A stretch of DNA of 64,000 bases from Streptomyces albipurpureus (lineage in GTDB: Bacteria > Actinomycetota > Actinomycetes > Streptomycetales > Streptomycetaceae), in NCBI RefSeq assembly GCF_023701525.1, contig NZ_JAMQAW010000104.1:52767-116766 (forward strand), read 5' to 3'. Each line of letters begins with the position of its first letter. Positions within the stretch are counted from its first letter, which is position 1. The translations under genes were made by a program, and so were the position numbers. Under the pieces are notes generated by a model that saw nothing but the letters and a program-made list of their open reading frames with translations, made no database searches and was not told where the DNA came from. Positions 1-7,888 of the stretch are shown here, piece by piece.

Positions 1-1
1 T

Positions 2-361
2 GCCAGTCCGGGGATCCTGGTCACCCTCCTCACCGAGCCCGGGGAACGCGCCAAAGCCATCGCCGCCTTCAGCTCCACCGGTGCGGTCGGCGCTTCCCTC
101 GCTCAAGTGGCCGGCGGCATACTCACCGACGCCCTCGACTGGCACTGGGTCTTCTTCATCAATCGGCCCATCGGTATCGCTGCCCTCGCCTTCGCCGTAG
201 GCGCGCTCCCCACCGACCGCGGGCTCGGCCTCAAGGCCGGTGCGGACGCCATCGGAGCCGCCCTCATCACCCCAGGGTTGACGATCGTTATCTACGCGGC
301 GGTCAAAGCCGAGGAGCGCGGCTGGAGTTCGGCGCACACCCTTGGGCTCGGCGCCCTCGCC
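2..361 (+). pseudogene. MFS drug exporter (DHA2/EmrB-QacA type), 3'-truncated remnant, also cut by window edge
   Basis: The frame entering from the left edge encodes a piece of a 14-TM major facilitator exporter: a stretch like ATPG...AGGILTDALDWHWVFFINRPIG matches the conserved segment between TM5 and TM6 of DHA2 efflux pumps (usually GG.L.....W.W.F.IN.PIG). After about position 357 (residues GLGALA) the family pattern stops and the frame continues as Arg/Cys-rich nonsense to a stop at 481. The next gene starts at 387. The C-terminal half of the transporter (TM7-14) is therefore missing, so this is probably a decayed gene. The 5' half lies outside the window and cannot be judged. Confidence 0.7.
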
Positions 362-386
362 CGCTGTCAGTGGCCCGCCTTAGCAT

Positions 387-914
387 TTGAGCATGAGCAT
401 GATCGCCGAGTATGTACGTGTGACCGCCGCCGAACTCGAACGGGCCGTCAAGGACCCGGAATGGGCATCGGACTTCATTGATGAGCTGATCGAGGAGGAG
501 CTGAGCGACGAGGCGGATGAGACGGGGAGGAGCGAGCCGGCACAGTCCCGCTCCCTCGACATCGACACGGCCTGGGACGCCCTGGGGTTCCTGCTCCGCC
601 GCAGGGACTTCCCCGTGGACATCACCCGGGGCGAGGAGTCGGTCCCCGGAGCGGACGACTGGGGGTACGGGCCACCTCGCTACCTCACCCCGCCGCAGGT
701 CGAGGTGGCCGCCGCAGCCCTCGCCGAACTGACGGGGGAAGAACTCATCGCGGGGGTCACCGCACAGGAGTTGGCCCGCGCCGACGTCTATCCCCGGGTG
801 CTCTGGGAGCGGGGCGAATCCCTGGAGTACGTACGCGAACACTTCACGGCCCTGGTCTCGTTCTTCCAAGCGGCGGCTCTCGATGGCAATGGAATGCTCA
901 TCTGGCTGGATTGA
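387..914 (+). CDS. DUF1877 (YfbM-like) family protein
   Basis: A 175-residue soluble acidic protein. The layout, a Met-Ile-Ala-Glu-Tyr N-terminus, an ..ELERAVKDPEW..DFIDELIEEE stretch, a central WDALGFLLRRR segment, a ...GYGPPRYLTPPQV motif and a C-terminal YVREHFTALVSFFQAAA helix, is typical of the DUF1877 family, whose biochemical function is unknown. The longest start is TTG 387; ATG 393 and ATG 399 in the same frame are equally possible and give 173 or 171 residues. It follows the broken transporter and is transcribed the same way. Family assignment is fairly sure; the role is not known. Confidence 0.75.
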   Translation: MSMSMIAEYVRVTAAELERAVKDPEWASDFIDELIEEELSDEADETGRSEPAQSRSLDIDTAWDALGFLLRRRDFPVDITRGEESVPGADDWGYGPPRYLTPPQVEVAAAALAELTGEELIAGVTAQELARADVYPRVLWERGESLEYVREHFTALVSFFQAAALDGNGMLIWLD

Positions 915-1392
915 CCCCCCAACGACCCAATGGGGCACAGCGACTCAATACCATGACATCCGGACAATGAGACCTTATTATTTCGGCCAGATCCAGATCG
1001 GATAGACCCGTCCGAATAGGGCGACACGCCGAGCCTGAGGCCCGACAATCACTCCCTCCAGTGGGGGATTTACCCCTTTCGCTAGCTATGTAGGCCTTCC
1101 CTGGCCCTAGCGAAGGTGTGGCGCACATCTCTTCCCTGGCTCGCTTGACCATCCGTCAGCCCACCGAGGTGGCCAGTAGACGCCCCCGGCGTGTCGCATT
1201 CGAGCCAGCGCGGCCAGCAGCCCGCCATCAGGGCATCTTCGGGCGCCAGCGGCGCAAACATGGGGCGCACCAACGGCGCAATTCCCCGTCGCCGATACAC
1301 GCCGGAGCGAATAGCGGTCGCGTACAGACTGTCAGGCGTGGCGTGAAGGCCCCATTGGAGACCCCCTGACCAGTGAGTACTATGCGCCGTAG
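915..1392 (+). other. Intergenic region, 478 bp
   Basis: No convincing gene, RNA or long dyad is seen. Short frames on both strands here lack ribosome binding sites and any family resemblance. It must contain the promoter of the downstream terpene synthase, but no clear -35/-10 pair could be picked. Confidence 0.4.
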
Positions 1393-2601
1393 TTGATCAG
1401 TCGCGTGGTGTCACTCGACGCACCAGCAATGGGTGACACGCACATCACACTTGCAGAGAGGTGGCCGAAGGTGGGGCCAGAACTGACCGTTCCGCCGATC
1501 TTCTCGCCAATACCCCCAGCCATCCATCCCCGCCATGCGGCAATTGACGCCCAGACAGCCGCCTGGGCCGAGGCGTTCAGCATCGGCAATCCGGAGCTCC
1601 GTGCGCGGCTCGTACGCCATGACATAGGCACCTTCTCGGCCATGATCCTTCCCGACGGCCAAGAAGAGGTCGTCAGCATCCTGGCGGACTTCGTTCTCTG
1701 GCTCTTCGGCGTCGACGACGGCTACTGCGAGGAGAGTGATCTCGGCCACCGGCCAGGTGACCTGACGGCCGTGCTCCACCGCTTGCTACGGGTCGCCCAG
1801 AACCCCGACACAGCGCTACTGGCCACCGATCCACTCGCCACCGGGCTGCGCGACCTGCGTGCCCGTATCTCCCGCCACGGCACCCATGGACAGGCCGCGC
1901 GCTGGATAGACGCCCTGCGCGAGTACTTCTTCTCCGTCACCTGGGAGGCGGATCACCGCCGGGCCGGAACCGTCCCCGATCTCAACGACTACACCCTGAT
2001 GCGGCTCTACGACGGTGCCACCACCGTCGTGCTCCCCTTGCTGGAGATCGCCCACGGCTATGAACTCCAGCCGCATGAGAGGGACCACCCCGCCACGCGC
2101 GCCGCAGCCGAAATGGCATCCTTCATCATCACCTGGGACAACGACATCCTCTCCCACCACAAGGAGAGCCGGTCTCGTGGCTACTGGCTCAATGTGCTGC
2201 GCGTACTGGAGCACCACCACCAGCTCAGTCCCGATGAGGCGTTGACCACCGCGGTGGCCCAACGCGACCGGGTGATGTGCCTCTACATGAGGCTCCACCA
2301 GCACCTCACAGCACACGCCAGCCCGCAGTTGCACCGATATCTGGCCAGCATCACCCACTTCATCCGAGGCGCACAGGATTGGGGCATCAGCTCCCACCGC
2401 TACACGACCCCGGAAGACCCCGCCGACCTCCCGACGACCTTCAGTGACGTCCCGACGGACAGCAGCGATCAGCCGCTCGACATCCCCGTCATCACCTGGT
2501 GGTGGAGCCTGGTCCCGGAGACCGTCGGTCGCGGGTACCTGGAGACCTCCGGTACGAGGGAAGCCCCGGCAACCCCGTCCCGGCTGGCCGCACCGGCCTA
2601 G
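1393..2601 (+). CDS. Class I terpene synthase (bacterial sesquiterpene/monoterpene-type cyclase)
   Basis: About 390-402 residues. Conserved hallmarks of bacterial class I terpene cyclases are visible and correctly spaced: the acidic metal motif DDGYCE (residues 108-113), the pyrophosphate-sensor Arg at about 204, the NSE triad NDILSHHKE (N250, S254, E258), and the C-terminal HRY pair (R336, Y337). These bind the Mg2+ cluster and diphosphate so that ionisation starts cyclisation. The DDGYCE form resembles the DDCYCED motif of 2-methylisoborneol synthases more than the DDxxD of most sesquiterpene synthases, but no companion methyltransferase or cyclic-nucleotide-binding gene is present. The start is uncertain: TTG 1393, GTG 1405/1408 and ATG 1429 are in frame and none has a good Shine-Dalgarno. 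No prenyltransferase or P450 adjoins it, so it is an orphan gene and the product cannot be predicted. Confidence 0.88.
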   Translation: MISRVVSLDAPAMGDTHITLAERWPKVGPELTVPPIFSPIPPAIHPRHAAIDAQTAAWAEAFSIGNPELRARLVRHDIGTFSAMILPDGQEEVVSILADFVLWLFGVDDGYCEESDLGHRPGDLTAVLHRLLRVAQNPDTALLATDPLATGLRDLRARISRHGTHGQAARWIDALREYFFSVTWEADHRRAGTVPDLNDYTLMRLYDGATTVVLPLLEIAHGYELQPHERDHPATRAAAEMASFIITWDNDILSHHKESRSRGYWLNVLRVLEHHHQLSPDEALTTAVAQRDRVMCLYMRLHQHLTAHASPQLHRYLASITHFIRGAQDWGISSHRYTTPEDPADLPTTFSDVPTDSSDQPLDIPVITWWWSLVPETVGRGYLETSGTREAPATPSRLAAPA

Positions 2602-2769
2602 TAGCGCTTCTCCAGCGCGTCGCGGATCGCGCAGCATCCGACTTCAGCCGGCCGGGGCCGCCCCTCAAGCAACCCGGATCACCGGGGTGGCCGTCCGTGG
2701 AGACACGGGCGGCCACCTGCTGCCCCTTGCCGCTGTCACCGCTCTGGCCTGGGACCCAACCCGCCCCGC
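2602..2769. other. Short convergent intergenic gap
   Basis: Separates the 3' ends of the terpene synthase (+) and the TetR gene (-). GC-rich; no strong hairpin with a U-tract was found. Confidence 0.3.
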
Positions 2770-3543
2770 TCAGCCCCCGCGTTCCCCGCTCCTCCTGGCG
2801 ATCAGTACGTCCACTCCGTCCAGGACCGTCCCCAGCCCGAACTCGAAGTCGAAGTCCGGTTCATCCGCGCCGGTGAAGACCCCAGCACTGAGCATCCGCG
2901 CCACCGCCGGATAGCGCGCGGGGTCCGCCAGCCGCTTCAGGGTGCGCTCATAGCGGCGCATGACCTCCTCCGGCCCCGTCCCACTGGATGCGACGGCCTC
3001 GCCGATCTCCGTCAGCAGCAGCACCTCATTGCGGACAAAGCCGCTGACCAGCAGGATCACCGAGATCTTCGCGCCCTCGTCCAGCTTGGTCCCTTCGAGT
3101 GCGCAAAGGCCCTGCTCCCACCAGGCCACCGAGTTGGGGGTCGCGGGCGGGCCGGAGATGGGAATGCGCAGCACCCAGCTGTTGCGGCGCAGTGCCCCCC
3201 GATGCGCCCGCGCCCACCCCGCCAGCGCCTGCCGCCACCCCGCCTCCGGCGCGGGAGCCGGCGGGGGCGGGCCGACCGCCGCATCCAGCATGAGGACATA
3301 GAGCTCGTCCTTGGCGGCCACATACCGGTACAGCGACATCGTGGCGACGCCCAACTCCTTGGCGACACGCCCCATCGACACCGCGCCCAGCCCCTCCGCC
3401 GCCGCGAGCGCGACCGCCGCATCGACGATCCGATCAAGGCTCAGGCCGGGCCTGGGGCCTTTCGCGGGACGTTCACGCAGGCCCCACGCCGCCTCCAGGC
3501 TGGCGGGCAGGCCCGTCTGTGCGTCATCCCCGCTGTGCGTCAT
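2770..3543 (-). CDS. TetR-family repressor (TetR_C_1 type)
   Basis: A 257-residue regulator. The N-terminal helix-turn-helix is at about residues 35-80, with the pattern LDRIVDAAVALAAAEGLGAVSM..VAKELGVATMSLYRYV, and the large C-terminal ligand/dimerisation domain follows. ATG 3543 is chosen because GAGG lies 8 nt upstream; an in-frame ATG at 3588 would start inside the putative operator region. It is transcribed divergently from the DrrAB-type exporter, and the spacer holds two 21-bp-spaced palindromes with the same core. By analogy with TetR-regulated exporters it probably represses both itself and the exporter until an inducing drug binds. Ligand unknown. Confidence 0.88.
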   Translation of the reverse strand: MTHSGDDAQTGLPASLEAAWGLRERPAKGPRPGLSLDRIVDAAVALAAAEGLGAVSMGRVAKELGVATMSLYRYVAAKDELYVLMLDAAVGPPPPAPAPEAGWRQALAGWARAHRGALRRNSWVLRIPISGPPATPNSVAWWEQGLCALEGTKLDEGAKISVILLVSGFVRNEVLLLTEIGEAVASSGTGPEEVMRRYERTLKRLADPARYPAVARMLSAGVFTGADEPDFDFEFGLGTVLDGVDVLIARRSGERGG

Positions 3544-3596
3544 CGCCGCCGCCTCATATCGGTTGGGGCCTTCCCTCTTGACTCCCATCCTAGTAA

Positions 3597-3613
3597 TGCG
3601 TAAGCCTTACGCA
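3597..3613. promoter_or_regulatory. Operator palindrome 1 between tetR and the ABC exporter
   Basis: Perfect 17-bp palindrome TGCGTAAGCCTTACGCA (8-bp arms, 1-bp centre at 3605). It has the same plan as palindrome 2. Likely TetR-family operator. Confidence 0.75.
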
Positions 3614-3618
3614 ATAGA

Positions 3619-3633
3619 GCGTATGCCATACGC
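3619..3633. promoter_or_regulatory. Operator palindrome 2 between tetR and the ABC exporter
   Basis: Perfect 15-bp palindrome GCGTATGCCATACGC, centre at 3626, exactly 21 bp (two helical turns) from palindrome 1. The two sites share GCGTA..C..TACGC. It lies 13 bp before the ATG of the ABC ATPase, so occupancy would block its transcription start. Confidence 0.75.
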
Positions 3634-3645
3634 AGTAAGGGAGCC

Positions 3646-4605
3646 ATGACATCGACCCCGCAGACACTCGCCATCGAAGCCGACGGCCTCACCAAGGCGT
3701 ACGGCGAACTCACCGTCCTCGACGCCCTCCACCTCCAGGTCGAACGCGGCGCAGTCTTCGCCCTGCTCGGACCCAACGGGGCGGGCAAGACCACCACCGT
3801 CCGCATCCTCACCACCCTCACCCGCGCCACCGCGGGCCGAGCGCGGGTCGCCGGGCACGACATCGTCGCCGAGCGCTCCCGAGTACGCCGTGCCATCAGC
3901 CTGACCGGCCAGTTCGTCGCCATCGACGAGAAGCAGTCGGGCGAGGAGAACCTCCGCATGATGGGCAGGCTGCGCGGGCTGTCCCGCGCGGCGGCCCGCC
4001 GCCGCGCCATCGAACTGCTGGAACGGTTCGACCTCACCGACGCCGCCCACCGCAGAACCGAAACCTACTCAGGAGGTATGCGGCGCCGGCTCGACCTCGC
4101 CTCGGGCCTCGTCGGCGATCCGGAGGTCGTCTTCCTCGACGAGCCGACGACCGGCCTGGACCCGCGCAGCAGAATGGAGTTGTGGCAGTTGGTGCGGGAG
4201 CTGGCGAGAAGCGGCTCCACGATCTTTCTGACCACGCAGTATCTGGAGGAGGCCGACCGGCTCGCGAACCGCATCGGTCTCGTGGACAACGGAAGGCTGG
4301 TCGCCCAAGGCACGGCGGATGAGTTGAAGGCTCGGGTCTCCGGGCATCGGCTCGATCTCACGGCGGTCGACCCATCGGCGTATCTGCGGATCGTGCAGCG
4401 CACGGAAAACACATCGCGCCGACTCCACCACATCCCGGAGACTCTCACCATCGGCCTTCCCACGGACGGATCGGCCGCTGGGGTCCGCGCGTTGCTGGAC
4501 GAAGCGGACCCGGACCGTTGTGACCTTCTGCGCTTCTCGGTCCATCAAGCAACGCTCGACGACGTCTTCCTCACCCTGACGGGAAAGGAGCCTCAGCATG
4601 TCTGA
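3646..4605 (+). CDS. ABC transporter ATP-binding protein, DrrA/CcmA type
   Basis: A 319-residue ATPase of the daunorubicin-resistance (DrrA) family. Walker A is GPNGAGKT (residues 42-49), the ABC signature YSGGMRRR (141-148), and Walker B VVFLDEP (161-167) followed by the D-loop GLDP. The roughly 80-residue C-terminal tail typical of DrrA follows. It should power export of a hydrophobic compound or lipid through the membrane partner encoded immediately downstream, whose start overlaps this gene by 8 bp (translational coupling). Expression is probably controlled by the divergent TetR protein through the two palindromes just upstream. Substrate unknown; no biosynthetic cluster adjoins it. Confidence 0.93.
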   Translation: MTSTPQTLAIEADGLTKAYGELTVLDALHLQVERGAVFALLGPNGAGKTTTVRILTTLTRATAGRARVAGHDIVAERSRVRRAISLTGQFVAIDEKQSGEENLRMMGRLRGLSRAAARRRAIELLERFDLTDAAHRRTETYSGGMRRRLDLASGLVGDPEVVFLDEPTTGLDPRSRMELWQLVRELARSGSTIFLTTQYLEEADRLANRIGLVDNGRLVAQGTADELKARVSGHRLDLTAVDPSAYLRIVQRTENTSRRLHHIPETLTIGLPTDGSAAGVRALLDEADPDRCDLLRFSVHQATLDDVFLTLTGKEPQHV

Positions 4606-5362
4606 CGTACTGGGCGGCCTGGGCCATGCGACCACCATGGCCGGCCGCAGCATCCGCATCAGCGGACGCAATCTCGACGCGCTCATCTCCTCCATGGTGC
4701 TGCCGGTGATGTTGATGCTGGTCTTCGTCTACCTCTTCGGTGGAGCGATCGAGACCGGCACCGACTATGTGACCTATGTGGTGCCCGGCATCCTGATCCT
4801 CTGCGCGTCCTTCGGCGGGGCGACCACCGCGATGGGGGTGAGCGAGGACATGAAGGGCGGAATCATCGACCGCTTCCGCTCCCTCGACGTGGGTGGGACC
4901 TCGATACTGGCCGGGCATGTCGCCGCCAGCACCCTGCGCAATCTCGCCTCCACCGTCCTGGTACTCACCGTGGGGCTGCTGATCGGGTTCCAGCCCTCGG
5001 CCACGGTCAGCGGTTGGCTGGCCGCGGCAGGCCTGTTGATCGCGTTCCTGGTGGCGATCTCCTGGCTCTCGGCGGCCTTCGGACTGCTGGCCCGTACCCC
5101 GGAGGCCGCGGGTGGCTTCACCTTCTTCATGACGTTCCTGCCCTATCCCAGCAGTGCCTTCGTTCCCATCGACACCATGCCCACCTGGCTGCATGGCTTT
5201 GCCGACCATCAGCCGGTGACCTCGCTGATCGAGTCCCTGCGCGGTCTCCTGCTCGACGAACCGGTCGGCACGGCTCCCTGGACCGCGTTGACCTGGTGCG
5301 CGGGAATTCTGCTGGTGGCAGTGGGACTGTCGGGTGCGCTCTTCAAGGTGCGGACCCGATGA
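4598..5362 (+). CDS. ABC-2 type transporter permease, DrrB type
   Basis: A 254-residue polytopic membrane protein with about six hydrophobic segments and the ABC-2 signature region ending in FLPYPSSAFVPIDTMP..LH..A..QPVT (about residues 180-210), which is diagnostic of DrrB-like permeases. It forms the membrane half of the exporter with the preceding ATPase; the genes overlap by 8 bp. The ATG is preceded by GGAAAGGAG. Export of a toxic hydrophobic molecule is the family role; the substrate here is not known. Confidence 0.9.
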   Translation: MSDVLGGLGHATTMAGRSIRISGRNLDALISSMVLPVMLMLVFVYLFGGAIETGTDYVTYVVPGILILCASFGGATTAMGVSEDMKGGIIDRFRSLDVGGTSILAGHVAASTLRNLASTVLVLTVGLLIGFQPSATVSGWLAAAGLLIAFLVAISWLSAAFGLLARTPEAAGGFTFFMTFLPYPSSAFVPIDTMPTWLHGFADHQPVTSLIESLRGLLLDEPVGTAPWTALTWCAGILLVAVGLSGALFKVRTR

Positions 5363-5542
5363 ACGCCACCCACGTAGCCATCCAGAAGCGGGGTCCCTCA
5401 GATGCCCGGAAGGCGGTTCCCACGGCCTGGTGGGGGCCGGGTCCCAGCGGTCTCGACACGGTCGGCTTCATCGCCGTGAGCGGCGATGACTCACCGGGCC
5501 CCGGTGAATGGGACCCCGGAGCCCGGCCCCGGGAGTCCTCGC
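5363..5542. other. Convergent intergenic gap with GC-rich dyads
   Basis: Between the 3' ends of drrB-like (+) and the phosphotransferase (-). A CCCGGG/GGGCCCCGG-rich segment at about 5493-5535 can fold into a stem and may end transcription from both sides, but it has no U-tract. Confidence 0.3.
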
Positions 5543-6637
5543 TCAACCTCCCCGGGCCCTAAGCCAATCCGTGTACACGGCCATCACCTGCGGAAGGTTC
5601 GGCACTTCCCGCAGCCTCAGCGGCCGCCGGGCTGCCACCAAGGCGCGCCGAACCTTCCAGGCCGCGGCCGGCAGCCCGGTCCAGTGCGGATCGGTGCCGG
5701 CGCCCAGCGCCCTTGCCGTACGGATGACATCGGTGAAGACCGACTGGGTGCGCTTGTAGGCCAGCAGATGGGGCAGATCCCGCTCCCAACCACGCGCACT
5801 GCCCGGGAGCATGCTCTCCACCGCCCGCGCCCACAGGCCCCCGATGCGCTGTGCGTCCCGCCGTGAGTAGCGCATCAGATGCAGATGGGTGGCCAGTTCA
5901 TAGAGCGGGTCGCCGATCATCGCGAGTTCCCAGTCGATGGTCCAGAGATCGCCCATGGTGTCGACGATGAAGTTGCGCCGGTGGAGATCGCCGTGAACCA
6001 GGGTGAACGGACGCGCGGTAAAAGGGCGCACGGGCGCTCTGAGGGCTTCAAGAGACACCCCGCGGACGCCCAATCGGTCGAAGATCTCGCCGTATTCGTC
6101 GAGTCCGTCCCGGTAGACGTGGTCCTCGGTGAAGTCGATCATCCGTTGGAGGAACGCCGTGGAGTCATCGCTGTCCGCACAGGGGCGGGCAGGCTCACAG
6201 GTGCGCGGCACACCGTCGAGTTCACTGGCCTTCACGGTCACCAACTCCTGGAAGAGCTGCATGAGTTGCCGCTCCTGCCGCGCTATCAAGGGGCGGCCGG
6301 GTAGCGCTCCGACGCTCGGCGGCGCCCCTTCGACAAAGCCCTGGAGGAAGATGTTCTCGGCCACTTCAACGGTGTCCGGAATCCGGGAGATCCGTCCCTG
6401 GAGCGCGGTCAGCAGACGGTCCTCGGAGGCGAAGCACCGTCGGTCGTACCAGAACACTCCCAGCCGGGGCGCGCGTAGTTTGCCGCGCTTGTACCGCGCG
6501 CAGAGCGGGTTGCCCTCGGGCAGCGAGAAGGCGTAGGTCTCATGGTGGTAGCCCTTGAGCGGGCCGAAGACCTCACCATCGCCGTTGCTCAGCTCGACGG
6601 CCTGTCGATGAGCTGCTGAAGCCGTCTCATCTGTCAT
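5543..6637 (-). CDS. Aminoglycoside phosphotransferase-like kinase (APH/choline kinase fold)
   Basis: A 364-residue protein with the APH-family catalytic loop FTLVHGDLHRRNF (about residue 215; H-G-D-x-x-x-x-N) and the metal-binding segment TIDWELA shortly after, the counterpart of the kinase DFG motif. The N-terminal lobe contains GYHHETYAF where a nucleotide-binding loop is expected. GAGG lies 8 nt before ATG 6637. Family members phosphorylate small hydroxyl compounds, not only antibiotics. It is the last of three minus-strand genes with a HAD hydrolase and a GntR regulator, which suggests phosphorylation and dephosphorylation of a small metabolite. Substrate not predictable. Confidence 0.85.
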   Translation of the reverse strand: MTDETASAAHRQAVELSNGDGEVFGPLKGYHHETYAFSLPEGNPLCARYKRGKLRAPRLGVFWYDRRCFASEDRLLTALQGRISRIPDTVEVAENIFLQGFVEGAPPSVGALPGRPLIARQERQLMQLFQELVTVKASELDGVPRTCEPARPCADSDDSTAFLQRMIDFTEDHVYRDGLDEYGEIFDRLGVRGVSLEALRAPVRPFTARPFTLVHGDLHRRNFIVDTMGDLWTIDWELAMIGDPLYELATHLHLMRYSRRDAQRIGGLWARAVESMLPGSARGWERDLPHLLAYKRTQSVFTDVIRTARALGAGTDPHWTGLPAAAWKVRRALVAARRPLRLREVPNLPQVMAVYTDWLRARGG

Positions 6638-7015
6638 CGCTACTGCCTCTGGTGCTCTTGCATGCTGGTGCCCGTGCTCGGTGCCTATGGCCTGGTTGGG
6701 GTTGCCGCACTGCTCACGCTACGGCCGTCCTGCTCGTACCGCTGACTTCCCTCACGGCGGGTCCACCCGGGCGCCCGCCGACTCGTCGGACCCGCCGATA
6801 GGACTGATCCGCCGATAGGACTGGCGTCTCTCCCAACCCTGATGCCTCTGATGCCTGTGGTTCTCCTGGTGTCACCGATAAGCCAGTGACCGAAAAGTGA
6901 TGTGAGAGGAAGCTACCCTTCCGACTCCGCCGCGGAGGCCGTTTCCTCGGATATGGCGCGCACCAGAACACCCGCTCCGGGAGGAGATCTCCCGGCATGC
7001 CCCACGCCGGCCAAC
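6638..7015 (-). other. 378-bp gap between HAD and kinase genes
   Basis: Contains a 7-bp-arm hairpin CCGGGAG-GAGAT-CTCCCGG (6977-6995) 21 nt after the HAD stop, which could act as a terminator although no U-run follows. It also holds a 17-bp tandem duplication (CCGCCGATAGGACTGAT, 6792-6825). No gene recognised. The gap makes a single transcript for the three minus-strand genes uncertain. Confidence 0.45.
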
Positions 7016-7771
7016 TCAAAGAGAGTTGGTCGAACTTGGTTGACCGTCCCATGGCAGGCCAGGTTCCAGCCCGTCGAGCAGCGGCAGTAGCTCCACCATC
7101 GAGGAGACGACCACCACCGCCCCCGCGCGGTGGAGCCGTTCCCGTCTGGCCTCATCACGGGCGTATCCGAGGAAGGACACCCCCAGCCGTGCCGCGGCCT
7201 CGCCGTCGGCCACCGAGTCTCCGATCATCAACGACTCCTGGGAAGTGGACCCCGTGGTGGCGAGGGCGCTGCGCAGACAGTGCGGATCGGGCTTCATCAA
7301 CTGCGGCCCCCGCGGGACCCGGCCGTGCACATGCCCGCCGAAGTACTCCGAGAGTCCCACCCGAGCGAGATACCGGCGGGCCGCGTCCGGCGCGTTGTTG
7401 GTGGTGACGGCAAGCCGGAAGCCGGCCTCGTGGAGCCCCCGTATCAGCGCGTTCGCACCCTCGGTGGGCTGCGCGGTCAGTGCGGCCCGCAGTTCCTGTT
7501 CGGTCAGCCGCCGCTCCAGCTCCTGGACGAGAGGGCCATCCGGATGCCGGTCGGCCACGGCTCGCAACAGGGCGAGCGGGTCACCCTCATCGCCTTGTTC
7601 CACCGGCACCCCGCCCGGGACCCGACGCTCCACCCAGTCCCTCAGGCCCGCGGCGACCACCGGGGCCGGATGGTGGGCAAAGAGACGGCAGATCGGCCCG
7701 TCGAAGTCGAAGAGGACGCATTTGGCAGCGGCGAAGAGGTCGGTTGCAGCGGCTGAGGGCGAGCCAGTCAC
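7016..7771 (-). CDS. HAD-superfamily phosphatase
   Basis: About 251 residues with all four HAD motifs: I, FDFDGPI near the N-terminus (nucleophile Asp); II, TTNN; III, the Lys of MKPDP; IV, IGDSVADG. The helical cap between motifs I and II makes it a subfamily I member similar to phosphoglycolate/beta-phosphoglucomutase-like phosphatases. GTG 7771 is preferred because GGACGGAG lies 7 nt upstream on the minus strand and it places motif I at the usual distance from the N-terminus. An in-frame ATG at 7870 would add a low-complexity Arg-rich stretch. Substrate unknown. Confidence 0.87.
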   Translation of the reverse strand: MTGSPSAAATDLFAAAKCVLFDFDGPICRLFAHHPAPVVAAGLRDWVERRVPGGVPVEQGDEGDPLALLRAVADRHPDGPLVQELERRLTEQELRAALTAQPTEGANALIRGLHEAGFRLAVTTNNAPDAARRYLARVGLSEYFGGHVHGRVPRGPQLMKPDPHCLRSALATTGSTSQESLMIGDSVADGEAAARLGVSFLGYARDEARRERLHRAGAVVVVSSMVELLPLLDGLEPGLPWDGQPSSTNSL

Positions 7772-7888
7772 TTCGCTCCGTCCGTCGAGGCGGGCAGGGC
7801 CGGTCTCCCGGTGCGGTCCCTTCCATACTGCCCGCAACGGCCCCCGAAGGGGGGCGCGGTGGGTAGCCACTCCATCGGACCGATGGGG

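Noticed and set aside
303..938. 211-codon minus-strand frame
   Set aside because: Antisense to the DUF1877 gene; Arg/Gly/Pro-rich.
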